DNA from: Deltaproteobacteria bacterium HGW-Deltaproteobacteria-6
GTDB lineage: Bacteria; Desulfobacterota; Syntrophia; Syntrophales; Smithellaceae
DNA: 64,000 nucleotides
NCBI GenBank assembly: GCA_002840435.1
Contig: PHAT01000001.1
Location: forward strand, 718,979 to 782,978
Direction of reading: 5' to 3'
Below are positions 1-8,905 of the stretch, piece by piece. The position numbers and the translations under genes were made by a program. Position 1 is the first letter of the stretch, and each line of letters begins with the position of its first letter. The notes beneath the pieces are model-generated. The model saw only the letters and a program-made list of their open reading frames with translations, ran no database searches and had not been told where the DNA came from.

Positions 1-156
1 GGTGAAAATATTCAGAAAGCAATTAAATGGATTTCTGCCAACAGAGAGGATAATGCCGCTCAGCCGCTGTATGTGTTGGTGGAAAAGGCTGTGTTTAAAT
101 TTGATTTATCCCCTAAGGATAGTGAATTCCTGATCGGATTTTTCAGCAAGAAATAG
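1..156 (+). CDS. C-terminal end of an unidentified protein (partial)
   Basis: The window opens inside a reading frame that runs 51 codons to a TAG at 154-156. The visible tail contains the stretch KAIKWISANRED, is mixed charged/hydrophobic and ends FFSKK. I do not recognise the family. It converges on the hydrolase gene on the other strand, and a strong bidirectional hairpin lies between the two stops. The start and most of the protein are outside the window. Confidence 0.6.
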   Translation, partial: GENIQKAIKWISANREDNAAQPLYVLVEKAVFKFDLSPKDSEFLIGFFSKK

Positions 157-193
157 CACAAGCGTTCAAGGGTACTTGACCAGCCAAACTTAA

Positions 194-230
194 GGCCGAA
201 TGCCGATAATTTTCGTATCGGCATTCGGCC
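194..230. terminator. Bidirectional hairpin terminator between convergent genes
   Basis: A perfect 15-bp inverted repeat (arms 194-208 and 216-230, starting GGCCGAATGCCGATA) with a 7-nt loop lies between the stop of the upstream plus-strand gene and the end of the minus-strand hydratase gene. There is no long T-run, but position and stem strength fit a shared transcription stop. Confidence 0.75.
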
Positions 231-233
231 CGG

Positions 234-1286
234 TCATGGAATGAATTTATCTTTATCAACCTTGTCAATGCTATCCGGCATCCATTTCGGCTGATCATCC
301 CGGTCAACAAGTCTTGCCCGGACTCCCTCAATATAATCAGGCTGCCGTGTAATAAATTTAGCGGCTTTCAGCTCCGTGGCAAATACATCCGCAATCGATC
401 GCCTTTCATTATACCGCAATAATTGTAATGTCAGCACCAGAGCGGTGGGTGATCGTTCGGCAATGCTTGCAAATACCTCCCTGCAGTGATCCTCCTGTTC
501 GTGACACTGCGATAACGGCTCCAGAATTTCCCGGATATCGGTCTTCCCCGCAAAATATTTTTCCACCCATGCGTCCATATCATGATTGACAGGAATATTA
601 AAATCCAGGAATCCGGAAATCTTCATTAACAGCTTCGCCTGCATCTCCTTCTTATCGTTTTCCGGCTTCAGTTCTTCATTTTCCAGCAGGTCAATCAGCC
701 GGGGAATTTGCTCTGATTTCATGAAATGCGTGGCAAAACCCAGCCGCACGCATTCGCTGCCGATCATGTCATAACCGGTCAATCCCAGATATTCGGGATA
801 ACCTCTGGGACAGCGCCTGAACATCCAACCGGTTGAACCGACGTCCGGAAAAAAACCAATCCGGGTTTCAGGCATGGCCATTCTTGTCCGCGGGGTCGCA
901 ATACTGATTCCGGCTCCTGCGGCAATGCCTAACCCCCCGCCCATCGTGATGCCGTCGGCTACCACAATGACCGGTTTGGGAAAAAGATGGATTCTCAAAT
1001 CCAATCCGTATTCCTTGCGGAAGAAGGAATCTACTTTATCAAATTGATTGCTGCTTCCCAGTCTGGCCAGCTCTTTGACATCCCCCCCTGCGCAAAATCC
1101 TTTGGGGCTCGTGCTGTAAAACAAGACAAACCGGCATTCCTCATCGGCGGCGGCTTCAGAAAGCAAGCCATCAATCCTGTCGATCATCTCTTCACTGAGA
1201 CTGTTGATCGCGTCGGGACGATTTAAAATAACAGACAAGCCGGACTTGAACCGGCGTGATAATACATACTGATCATTTGTAATCAT
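234..1286 (-). CDS. Enoyl-CoA hydratase/isomerase family, 3-hydroxyisobutyryl-CoA hydrolase type
   Basis: 350 residues with a crotonase fold. The oxyanion-hole segments are visible as GFCAGGDVKEL near residue 65 and GITMGGGLGIAAGAG near 115, followed by PETRIGFFPDVGS. That last block, plus the long C-terminal helical part, is typical of the 3-hydroxyisobutyryl-CoA hydrolase (ECH_2) branch rather than short hydratases. Known members hydrolyse beta-hydroxyacyl-CoA thioesters in valine or propionate-type catabolism; substrate here is inferred only. It stands alone, convergent with the gene at the left edge, and has the decayed mscL gene upstream. Confidence 0.8.
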   Translation of the reverse strand: MITNDQYVLSRRFKSGLSVILNRPDAINSLSEEMIDRIDGLLSEAAADEECRFVLFYSTSPKGFCAGGDVKELARLGSSNQFDKVDSFFRKEYGLDLRIHLFPKPVIVVADGITMGGGLGIAAGAGISIATPRTRMAMPETRIGFFPDVGSTGWMFRRCPRGYPEYLGLTGYDMIGSECVRLGFATHFMKSEQIPRLIDLLENEELKPENDKKEMQAKLLMKISGFLDFNIPVNHDMDAWVEKYFAGKTDIREILEPLSQCHEQEDHCREVFASIAERSPTALVLTLQLLRYNERRSIADVFATELKAAKFITRQPDYIEGVRARLVDRDDQPKWMPDSIDKVDKDKFIP

Positions 1287-1476
1287 ATCTTCATCACTCA
1301 GATATTTGTTAACAAAAAATATGGGGGCAACGCCACGATCTGATGAGCGGATAGTCAGAATATGTAAGACCGCCGGTGATATCCTTCAGGGTGTTTGTTT
1401 CAGCGGGCAGAGTAAATTAAATCCATCCTGTTCCAATTTACCGGGAACGAGAGACAACGGATTACAAAAGATACTT

Positions 1477-1844
1477 TTATTCTTTCAGCAAATCCCGGAT
1501 TTTCATAAGCAGTGCCTGATCCTTCGTCGGCGCTGCCGCTTCTTCTTTTTTACTCGTCATCATGATGCCCGGAAAATTGACCATAAAAACTTACAAAGCC
1601 GGCGCCACTCCCAGAAAGTTGACAATTTCTCCACTAAACAGCCCATAGGGAACTTCCTTGACGTTAATCACCCACTTCCATACCCGATAGCCCCGCTCGC
1701 CCGGCATGATAACACTGATCATCGGCATCAGAATGTGCTTGACGCAGGAATCAATGATTGACCAAATGCCGCGTCGATAATAACACCGATAGCCGGATCA
1801 ATCACATTGCCTTTCAATGAAAATTTTTTAACTCGCCCAGCCAT
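1477..1844 (-). pseudogene. mscL: Decayed large-conductance mechanosensitive channel (mscL)
   Basis: The frame starting at the ATG at 1844 reads MAGRVKKFSLKGNVIDPAIG and continues VIIDAAFGQSLI, matching the first MscL transmembrane helix, but hits a stop after about 38 codons. The match resumes in another frame with ILMPMISVIMPG, WKWVIN, then VPYGLFSGEIVNFLGVAPAL, is interrupted by a TAA, and ends in the normal MscL tail TSKKEEAAAPTKDQ ... KIRDLLKE before the TAA at 1477-1479. The order and spacing of all segments are those of a full MscL, so this is a channel gene broken by at least one frameshift and one stop. Sequencing error is the alternative. Confidence 0.8.
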
Positions 1845-1898
1845 GATGATGCTTTTCTTATCTTGGCATCCATATATTATCCCTTCGCCACATTGAGA

Positions 1899-2336
1899 CT
1901 ACTTGATTCTGGACATTTCTTCGTAAATCTTTAAATCAATCACGCTGAAAAAGCTGTCATACTGATCCTTATTCAGCAGGCGGCGCATTTCCCAGCCTTT
2001 GTCCGTCTTCTTCTCCGTTGTCACAATAAGACGCACTTCACATTCTTTCCAGTTAAGCTGCTTAACCCGGGCAGTGGTCTTTGTCCGCCAATCATCCGCC
2101 ACCACATAGTCCGAATCGACGCGGTTATGCTCAAAATCGATGGAGATATTTTCTCCTATACTTTTCTCTTTTAATACGGCGGCAATGGCCTTAAGAGCGA
2201 CTTTCTCTTTTGCCTCGTAAACATGAGTGTATTCATCCGGTTTGGTTATGACTACTGAACCAAACTCATGAGCGCAGGACATCAGGTGGATCATGAAAAT
2301 AAAAGCGAGAGACAAATGAACCGTTTTATGAATCAT
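1899..2336 (-). CDS. Small predicted lipoprotein, unknown function
   Basis: 145 residues from the ATG at 2336, which has GGAG eight bases upstream; a longer frame from 2393 would overlap the next gene and bury the signal peptide. The N-terminus MIHKTVHLSLAFIFMIHLMSC is a lipoprotein signal with the lipobox LMSC. The mature part is charged and ends in a helical segment. No family recognised. It lies 29 bp downstream of the HD-domain gene, probably in the same transcript. Confidence 0.7.
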   Translation of the reverse strand: MIHKTVHLSLAFIFMIHLMSCAHEFGSVVITKPDEYTHVYEAKEKVALKAIAAVLKEKSIGENISIDFEHNRVDSDYVVADDWRTKTTARVKQLNWKECEVRLIVTTEKKTDKGWEMRRLLNKDQYDSFFSVIDLKIYEEMSRIK

Positions 2337-2365
2337 GTAATATTCTCCGTGTTTATGATAAACGG

Positions 2366-2941
2366 TTACCGGTTGTTTCCGTTTATCCACCAATCGCTTT
2401 TATCCTTAAACCACCAGTTCGAGGAATCCGTTTGTATAATGCGGGCAGACAGTTTCTTACCTTCATCGGTGGAAAGCCTCTGCAAAGCGTACTTTATCCA
2501 TTCATCGGAATACTTGTTGCCCAGATCGCCGTACTCCTTGAGCTGAAGAATCAGCGCGATCTGATCGGCATCACGGGCAATTTGAGATTCTTTTGTCTCT
2601 TTCCCGTTAAACTCTTCTATCGCCATCCGGATATCATCGCCGAAAAAAAGGCCTTCGGTTAATTCCTTCACGGCTTTGGCTTCATCAACCTGAACGTATT
2701 TTTTATTAACGTAGTTCATGTCACCGGTGCGTGCTTCCGGCAAATCATGCAGGATGCACATTTTCAACACGCGCAGTTCGTCCAGAGAAGCATCCAACTT
2801 ACACAAAGCGTAACCGATAAATACCGTACGCAAAATGTGCTCCGCAACCGATTCCCTGCCGCTGCCCAGAAACTGGTATCCGCTGCGCGGTGTCTTACAA
2901 AGCATTCCTACTTCAAATAAAAAATCAGCGATACTATCCAT
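2366..2941 (-). CDS. HD-domain phosphohydrolase (HDDC2/YfbR-like)
   Basis: 191 residues. Metal-binding HD motifs are clear: ESVAEH near residue 34, CILHDLPEARTGD near 67-80 and RDADQIA near 125. This is the compact HD_3 type of 5'-deoxynucleotidase-like enzymes, which remove phosphate from deoxynucleoside monophosphates; the exact substrate is not readable. The start codon follows the stop of the 73-residue gene by one base, so translation is probably coupled. The C-terminus is unusually rich in tryptophan (SSNWWFKDKSDWWING). Confidence 0.8.
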   Translation of the reverse strand: MDSIADFLFEVGMLCKTPRSGYQFLGSGRESVAEHILRTVFIGYALCKLDASLDELRVLKMCILHDLPEARTGDMNYVNKKYVQVDEAKAVKELTEGLFFGDDIRMAIEEFNGKETKESQIARDADQIALILQLKEYGDLGNKYSDEWIKYALQRLSTDEGKKLSARIIQTDSSNWWFKDKSDWWINGNNR

Positions 2942-2942
2942 T

Positions 2943-3164
2943 TTAAGCCTTTTTCAGCACCTTGATGCGGTTGCCCATCATTTCCGACATTTTTCGGATT
3001 TGTAATTGCAAGGAGGCGATGCTATCCGGTCTTGAGCTTTCGATTTTTTCAATTTGCCCTTTCCAGTGTTCCAGAAGTTCGATCTCATTTTCCTTCAATT
3101 TCTTTTCAAACCGTTCCTGATACTCCTTGATAAAAGCGGCGGATGATGAATCCAAAGGCGCCAT
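2943..3164 (-). CDS. Small charged helical protein, unknown
   Basis: 73 residues, highly charged, likely one long helix or coiled coil. The ATG at 3164 has an ideal GGAGG seven bases upstream. It is the first gene of a three-gene unit with the HD phosphohydrolase and the lipoprotein. No family recognised. Confidence 0.65.
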   Translation of the reverse strand: MAPLDSSSAAFIKEYQERFEKKLKENEIELLEHWKGQIEKIESSRPDSIASLQLQIRKMSEMMGNRIKVLKKA

Positions 3165-3243
3165 TGTGTATCCTCCTTGAGTTTATTGATCTATTATATC
3201 ATTCGCACTCAAACATGCAATCAACAATTTATCAAATGATAAT

Positions 3244-3270
3244 TTGACAGCCCCTTTTAAATACTATAAA
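3244..3270 (+). promoter_or_regulatory. Possible sigma-70 promoter of the DUF1385 gene
   Basis: A perfect TTGACA at 3244-3249 is followed after 15 bases by TATAAA at 3265-3270, about 40 bases before the ATG at 3311. The spacer is slightly short. This is the divergent intergenic region between two oppositely oriented units. Confidence 0.4.
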
Positions 3271-3310
3271 TAAGCGCCACTAATAATATTGGAATGGTAT
3301 AGAAAATCTT

Positions 3311-4180
3311 ATGAGCTGTAAACCAAATCCTGAAGACATCGCCGGTGGTCAGGCAATTCTCGAAGGCGTTATGATGCGTCATGGCACAAAAATCGCTGCG
3401 GCGGTGAGAAGGCCCGACAAGGAAATTGTTTTCCAGGAGCGCGAGTATGTTCCTTTGACCAAGCGATACAAACCACTGGGCTGGATGTTTATCCGGGGCA
3501 CTATCAGTTTGTTTGAAATGATGATCGTCGGCATCCAGTGCCTGATGTTTTCCGCGGAGGTCGCCCTGTCCGAAGAGGAGGTTAAGCCGAAAGGCTGGGA
3601 AATGTATGTTTCTTTCGTCATCAGCTTTGCGATTGCCATTTTTTTCTTTATTATCGTTCCGGCTTTTTTCTTTACCAAGATTAAATTTTATATAGACAGC
3701 CTGATCCTTTTAAATATTCTGGAAGGCTGCGTCCGCCTCGGCATGTTTTTATGCTTTCTTTCCGCCACACTGTTGATGCCGGACATGCGTCGCGTCTATA
3801 TGTATCACGGCGCAGAGCATAAAACCGTTTTTGCCTGGGAAGACGGCCAAGAGTTGACTGTTGAAAATGTTAAAAAATACTCTACCCGCCACCCCCGTTG
3901 CGGCACCAGCTTTATTCTTTTTGTAATGATCGTTTCCATTCTCGTCTTTTCTCTGCTGGGGCGTCCGGACTTTCTGCACCGGATCCTTTATAAGATTCTG
4001 CTGATGCCGGTCATTGCGGGAATTTCTTACGAGGCGATCCGTTTTACCGGGAAATACGGCCAATTCAAGCTGGTGCAGATTCTAAGCTGGCCGGGGCTTG
4101 CCCTGCAGAAGATCACCACCCGTGAACCGAATGATGACCAAATTGAAGTCGCCATTGCCGCCATGAAAAAAGTAATTTAA
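3311..4180 (+). CDS. DUF1385 (YqhQ-like) integral membrane protein
   Basis: 289 residues. The N-terminus GGQAILEGVMMRHG is the signature of the DUF1385 family, followed by RRP and FIRGTISLFEMM. At least four hydrophobic helices follow (roughly residues 95-120, 125-150, 200-220, 225-245). The conserved YHGAEHKTVFAWEDG and TRHPRCGTSF blocks sit between the second and third helices and include His and Cys residues that could bind metal. Function is unknown; in many bacteria the gene lies near rpmE/prfA. Here it is monocistronic with its own terminator. Confidence 0.85.
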   Translation: MSCKPNPEDIAGGQAILEGVMMRHGTKIAAAVRRPDKEIVFQEREYVPLTKRYKPLGWMFIRGTISLFEMMIVGIQCLMFSAEVALSEEEVKPKGWEMYVSFVISFAIAIFFFIIVPAFFFTKIKFYIDSLILLNILEGCVRLGMFLCFLSATLLMPDMRRVYMYHGAEHKTVFAWEDGQELTVENVKKYSTRHPRCGTSFILFVMIVSILVFSLLGRPDFLHRILYKILLMPVIAGISYEAIRFTGKYGQFKLVQILSWPGLALQKITTREPNDDQIEVAIAAMKKVI

Positions 4181-4201
4181 TCTGAATTCATTCTTCATAT
4201 T

Positions 4202-4243
4202 CGCTGCCGCATATTGTTCAAATAATATGCGGAAAGCGTTTTT
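4202..4243 (+). terminator. Intrinsic terminator after the DUF1385 gene
   Basis: CCGCATATT (4207-4215) pairs with AATATGCGG (4224-4232), extended after a short bulge by CGCT/AGCG, and is followed by a five-T run at 4239-4243. Confidence 0.75.
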
Positions 4244-4327
4244 ATGCCCGATTCGTATTGACTTTTCAAGACACATAAAGTAATAAATAAACCTGTAAAT
4301 TTCATTGATTGCAGACAGGAATGACAA

Positions 4328-6049
4328 GTGATGAAGAAATATTTTTCTGTTCCGATCCTGGCGATTGTTTCAATCATGGCATTTCACTCGCCGGTGATGT
4401 CCGCCAAAGAAGATACTGCTCAACTGACTTTCAGCAAGACGGCTATTTCTAAAAAAACGGTTAATCTTTATACGGTTCAGAAAGAGGACGTTCTTTCCGC
4501 AATCGTCCGCAAAATACCCGGCGTAACCGAGAAGGATATTCCTAATTATTACCGGATGATCAAAGAACTTAATCCCCATATCGCAGACTTGGATAAATTA
4601 CAGGTGGGGCAGAAGATCGTGCTACCCGGAAAGAACATTGCTCTTACGGAAGAAAAGACGGCAGCCGTCGATATTCCCGCTAACAAGCAATCGCAGGAAT
4701 CGGCCGCTCCTCAGGCCTATCGGGTAAAAAAAGGCGATAGTCTGATTCGGATTATTCACCGCGAACTTCACATAAAATCCAATACTCAAAAAACCATGCT
4801 CCAAATCAAATCATTAAACCCGTCCATAAAAGATGCCAATAAGATCTACATCGGCCAGGTCATTCGTCTGCCCGAAGGTCAGGCTGTCGCAAGAACCGGA
4901 ACACAACCGCCGCAACAGGACACCCCTGCCCTCTCATTGCCTGAAGAAGAACAAATGCAAACGGAAAAAACCGTCACGGGAAAAGATTCCATCGTTCTGT
5001 CACCCGAGGCACGGATGGCCGTCATCAGGCATATCTTTGCACAAATGAACGGCACGATGATGACCACCGGCAATTACTATCTACCGGTCTCTAAAACCGA
5101 ACAACTGACTATTGACTGCTCCGTTATTCCTGTTTTGGAACTTGACGACCGGACGACAATATTCCTTGATCTGGAAAACCGTTCCAACAGTCATCTGAAA
5201 AAAATATTAAGCGACCATTGGAACAATTATCATTTAGTTAAAATTGATGCTAAAGATGATATTATCACCATCTTGAAGAAAATTTTCAAGAACACCAAAA
5301 GCTATGAGATCACCAAAGCGCAAAAGCCGGTTACCGTCGGGTCTTCTCCGCCGCTGGAAATCATCATGGATTGGCTCATTAACAGAAAAATTGCCAAACA
5401 ATCTCCATCGACCATCCAGGGATTGCGATTTGTTTACGAAAACAACTCTTTGCTGCCCAGAGCTATTGTAAATTACGCGCGGCGGCATTCCTTCATGATT
5501 ACGGAAATCTCCCCGGAAAAAGGCCTTGTTGCAAAACCGGAAGAAATTTACTCGCTGTCTCCGATGACGGTAATTCCTTCATCCTCCGCCAGAGATTTCT
5601 CCTATGATCTGCTTTCTTACCTGAAAATCCCGGCCGAAAAAGACGTCGATGTCCGAGTTTTCAATATCGCCCGGGATGGATTTAACCTATCCATAAAGGC
5701 GGATATCATTGTTACGCGCGACGGGAAGAAAACGATCCTTTTCTCGCGTAATCTGCCGCCGCAATTTGTCGGCATCCTTCAAAGAAACGGCAGTGAAATC
5801 ATCTTTGTATCCGACCAGGACGGACCCGCCAAAAATATTGAAAAGATTCTGCGCGGTTTTAATTTTGTCTTTACGTCCGGTTATTTTACTTTTTCCGGTC
5901 TGGATAAAAATCAACCGCCTTATAACTTCGGTTTCAGCGGCACCAAGATCAAGACCGACAAAGATATTTACGTTGTGAATTTTGACTTCAATCAGGAGTT
6001 AAGGGGATTGCTGCAGGAAACATGGTCGGCAAACATTATCCGGTATTGA
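4328..6049 (+). CDS. Secreted protein with two LysM domains and a large unknown C-terminal region
   Basis: 573 residues. The start is GTG at 4328 or the adjacent ATG at 4331; AGGAA lies 7-10 bases upstream. A signal peptide ends near PVMSA (residue 26). Two LysM peptidoglycan-binding domains follow, about residues 46-100 (NLYTVQKEDVLS ... GQKIVLPG) and 131-183 (YRVKKGDSLIRII ... IGQVIRLPEG). A proline/glutamine-rich linker precedes a 350-residue C-terminal part with no recognisable motif. Likely periplasmic or cell-wall associated. No catalytic domain is visible, so a structural or sensing role is as likely as an enzymatic one. Confidence 0.8.
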   Translation: MMKKYFSVPILAIVSIMAFHSPVMSAKEDTAQLTFSKTAISKKTVNLYTVQKEDVLSAIVRKIPGVTEKDIPNYYRMIKELNPHIADLDKLQVGQKIVLPGKNIALTEEKTAAVDIPANKQSQESAAPQAYRVKKGDSLIRIIHRELHIKSNTQKTMLQIKSLNPSIKDANKIYIGQVIRLPEGQAVARTGTQPPQQDTPALSLPEEEQMQTEKTVTGKDSIVLSPEARMAVIRHIFAQMNGTMMTTGNYYLPVSKTEQLTIDCSVIPVLELDDRTTIFLDLENRSNSHLKKILSDHWNNYHLVKIDAKDDIITILKKIFKNTKSYEITKAQKPVTVGSSPPLEIIMDWLINRKIAKQSPSTIQGLRFVYENNSLLPRAIVNYARRHSFMITEISPEKGLVAKPEEIYSLSPMTVIPSSSARDFSYDLLSYLKIPAEKDVDVRVFNIARDGFNLSIKADIIVTRDGKKTILFSRNLPPQFVGILQRNGSEIIFVSDQDGPAKNIEKILRGFNFVFTSGYFTFSGLDKNQPPYNFGFSGTKIKTDKDIYVVNFDFNQELRGLLQETWSANIIRY

Positions 6050-6201
6050 GTTTTACATTGTTCATGCATCATCATTCAGCGTTGCGGGCAACATTTTGCA
6101 GTGCTTTTAATTCTAATGCCACTTCGCTTTCTTCGGCTGACTTTGTCGGCTGCGTTATCCTTTGAAATCAAGATGGTAAATAATAAATTGGATTTGTAAA
6201 C

Positions 6202-7173
6202 ATGGTAAAAGCAATAGCCCTTTTGTCCGGCGGACTGGACAGCATCTTAGCCGTCAAGCTTGTTCAAAGTCAAAACATTCATGTAATCGGGTTTACCTGT
6301 ACAACCCCTTTCTTTAATGCCGTCAAGGCACAGGCGGCAGCCGATCAGATCCATTTGCCCCTGATGATTGCGGATATCACAGACGAACATCTGCAAATGC
6401 TCAAGTCTCCCCGCTATGGATACGGTAAAAACATGAACCCCTGCATTGACTGTCATACACTGATGCTGAATATTGCCGGCAGAAAAATGGAGGAAATCGG
6501 CGCTGACTTTCTCGTGACCGGCGAAGTTATGGGCCAACGCCCCATGTCGCAGACCAAACAGTCCCTCGGTGTCGTCGCAAAAAACTCGGGTTACGCCGAC
6601 TACATTTTGCGGCCTCTTTCCGCGCAACTGCTTGAACCCGTTAAAGCCGAAAGAGAGGGGAAAATTGACCGCTCAAAACTTCTGGCTGTTTCAGGGCGGG
6701 GACGCAAAGATCAAATGCGTCTCGCGGAAGAATTCGGCATCCGTCACTACCCGGCGCCTGCCGGCGGCTGCCTGCTGACGGATCCGATTTTTTCCCGCCG
6801 TCTGCGCGACCTGATGTCTCATTCCGATGACCGGCAGATTCGCGACTATGAACTGCTTAAACACGGACGGCACTTTCGCATTGAAGACATCGGTAAAATT
6901 ATTGTCGGCAGAAACAAAGCCGACAATGAAGCCTTACAGAAACTTTCGCTGGCTGAAGACCTGATCTGCAACATGGTCAATACTCCCGGCCCCTGCGTGC
7001 TGGCGCCTTACGGCGATGAAGCGGCAATCGCCACAGCCGCCGCGCTCTGCGTCCGTTATTCCGATGCACCGGACAATACCGAAGCCGATGTCGCCTGTCA
7101 GCATCAAAACAGATCCGTCACCATTAAGGCAAGGGCTATTCCGAAAGACAAATCCGAACGCTGGATCATTTAA
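6202..7173 (+). CDS. PP-loop ATPase, ThiI/MnmA-like tRNA thiolation-type protein
   Basis: 323 residues. The N-terminal PP-loop SGGLDS (residues 9-14) binds ATP for adenylation. The MNPCIDCH motif near residue 84 offers the paired cysteines used in sulfur-transfer enzymes, and GEVMGQRPMSQ follows. The C-terminal segment with GRHFRIEDIGKIIVGRNKADNE resembles the NFACT-R/DUF814-type RNA-binding module. The architecture is that of the uncharacterised tRNA 4-thiouridine-synthase-like family common in Deltaproteobacteria; modification of tRNA by thiolation is an inference. Its last eight bases overlap the end of the convergent DUF4301 gene. Confidence 0.75.
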   Translation: MVKAIALLSGGLDSILAVKLVQSQNIHVIGFTCTTPFFNAVKAQAAADQIHLPLMIADITDEHLQMLKSPRYGYGKNMNPCIDCHTLMLNIAGRKMEEIGADFLVTGEVMGQRPMSQTKQSLGVVAKNSGYADYILRPLSAQLLEPVKAEREGKIDRSKLLAVSGRGRKDQMRLAEEFGIRHYPAPAGGCLLTDPIFSRRLRDLMSHSDDRQIRDYELLKHGRHFRIEDIGKIIVGRNKADNEALQKLSLAEDLICNMVNTPGPCVLAPYGDEAAIATAAALCVRYSDAPDNTEADVACQHQNRSVTIKARAIPKDKSERWII

Positions 7174-8704
7174 TGGCATTGCCGCCTCTGTGCTCTCGGC
7201 GCAAAAGATCGTAAACCGTTTTGACTGGATTAAATACCACAAGCGGAAGCTCTACAAAGACCGTGTTCCAGTATGCCATGCCGCCATTCCACAACCCCGG
7301 CATCTCCTGTGCCTTGAGGCGTCGTCCCTTTTCCGTTTTGTGACTGATTAAATAAGCATCCTCATTCACGTAACCGGCCAGATCAAATTTTTCTCCGAGA
7401 TAATTCTTCGCACAACAAACCATATCGACCGGATTAAAATACGAAGCCCGCGACCAGATGCCCGCCTGTGTCGTCGTGCCGTGATCGACATGAGGCAATT
7501 CGACAATTTGCAGTGTTTGCGATTTGTCTTTTTCCAGAACCCAGAAGGGCCCCCCGCCGGGTTCTCCGACATTCCTCACCATCCCGCAAACACGCAACGG
7601 ACGGTTCAAATGCGCAAATATCCTTTTCTTTTTTTCTTGCTGCGACAACTTTGTATATCCCTTTAAAATACCCGCATGAAATTCAAAACGGCAGAATTCC
7701 GCCATGGCTTGCAGCTCACGGTCGCTGCATTGACCTTTTTCCAGATGCTTCAACATCGCAAAGACTGACTGCCGCAATTGCAAGGCCAGACCTCCCAGCA
7801 TTTTCTTATAAGGCAATATTTTCTTTTGCAGCGCATCAGGTGCAATATTATCGATGTTTTTGACAAAGATAAGATCGGCGTTTAAATTCTGGAGGTTTTT
7901 AAGCAAAGCGCCATGTCCGCCGGGTCGAAAAACCAGACGACCATTGTCATCCCGAAACGGCAGATTGTTTTCATCGACAGCCACAATACTTGTGGCCGGA
8001 GACTGCACGGACAATCCAACCTTGAATCGAACGCGGCAGCGTTTTTCATATACTGGAATAACCCGTCTGAGCAATGCCCTGACTGCTTTGACGTGCTCTG
8101 TTGAAATGGTAAAATGCAGATTGCAGATTTTTCCGTTACCGGTCACGATGCTTGCAGCCTCTCCAAGATGTTCTTCCAGCGCCGTCCTTACTTCACCGGA
8201 TGGATAGGCATGAAAAGGGATAAGCGCTTTGGGCAGCCATCCAAAACGGAGTCCGTCTGCAGAAAGAATATACTCCAGCAATGCCTTAACGTCTTTGTGC
8301 TTGAGCATCCGGCGAGTCGCTTCGTCTTTCTGAAGCATTGAGATGAATGGCATTTTTTTCAAATCGGCAAAGAAAGACCGGCGGCCATCGCTGCCTGACG
8401 TATCCTGCTTCGCTGCGGAAAACCATTCTGCGAACATCCGGCTGGCCGCACCCGACGCCGGTACAAATTTCAATATTTTGAGCCGAGCAGCCTCTTCATC
8501 ATACACTTTAAGCAAATGTTTCCGCTCTGCAGATGTAAAAGATCGAATTCCATCATTATGAGCGCAGGGACGAATGAGTTTCAGATAGTTTGAACCACGC
8601 CGGTAGACTTCCAGCTGTTGATGAACGTCAGACGGCGTTAAGCCGAGCCCCCTGATCTGCAAGATATCATTTTTGGTGAAAGAATATGTTTTTTTCATCG
8701 TCAC
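7166..8704 (-). CDS. DUF4301 family protein, nucleotidyltransferase-like
   Basis: 512 residues. The segments KFVPASGAASRMF near residue 80, FRPGGHGALLKNL near 270 and VGEPGGGPFWV near 375 are the hallmarks of DUF4301. The glycine-rich N-terminal motif and the GGHG block recall UDP-sugar pyrophosphorylases, suggesting a sugar-1-phosphate nucleotidyltransferase fold, but no activity is established to my knowledge. It is a single gene, convergent with the PP-loop ATPase and divergent from the liv operon. Confidence 0.75.
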   Translation of the reverse strand: MTMKKTYSFTKNDILQIRGLGLTPSDVHQQLEVYRRGSNYLKLIRPCAHNDGIRSFTSAERKHLLKVYDEEAARLKILKFVPASGAASRMFAEWFSAAKQDTSGSDGRRSFFADLKKMPFISMLQKDEATRRMLKHKDVKALLEYILSADGLRFGWLPKALIPFHAYPSGEVRTALEEHLGEAASIVTGNGKICNLHFTISTEHVKAVRALLRRVIPVYEKRCRVRFKVGLSVQSPATSIVAVDENNLPFRDDNGRLVFRPGGHGALLKNLQNLNADLIFVKNIDNIAPDALQKKILPYKKMLGGLALQLRQSVFAMLKHLEKGQCSDRELQAMAEFCRFEFHAGILKGYTKLSQQEKKKRIFAHLNRPLRVCGMVRNVGEPGGGPFWVLEKDKSQTLQIVELPHVDHGTTTQAGIWSRASYFNPVDMVCCAKNYLGEKFDLAGYVNEDAYLISHKTEKGRRLKAQEMPGLWNGGMAYWNTVFVELPLVVFNPVKTVYDLLRREHRGGNAIK

Positions 8705-8846
8705 GCTTTACAATTTTAAGGCGTTCGCCGGATAACCGGCGGAAACCCTTTTTTTTGAATTAACACCATCACATCAAATTGACAAGTCCCAATTCACCAT
8801 CTATTGGAAAACATTAATCAAGTCGAAAATAACTATCGATTGCGTC

Positions 8847-8875
8847 TTGACGCGGCGCGCCTTTTCAAGTAGTAG
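8847..8875 (+). promoter_or_regulatory. Possible promoter of the liv operon
   Basis: TTGACG (8847-8852) and TAGTAG (8870-8875) are separated by 17 bases and lie about 30 bases before the livK ATG. The -10 is poor, so this is tentative. The rest of the 8705-8905 divergent region shows no other clear signal. Confidence 0.3.
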
Positions 8876-8905
8876 TTTTGCACCATCTTATCAGGGAGTA
8901 ATACA

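Noticed and set aside
1306-1761. Plus-strand 151-codon frame
   Set aside because: It is antisense to the decayed mscL gene, whose segments are recognisable on the minus strand.
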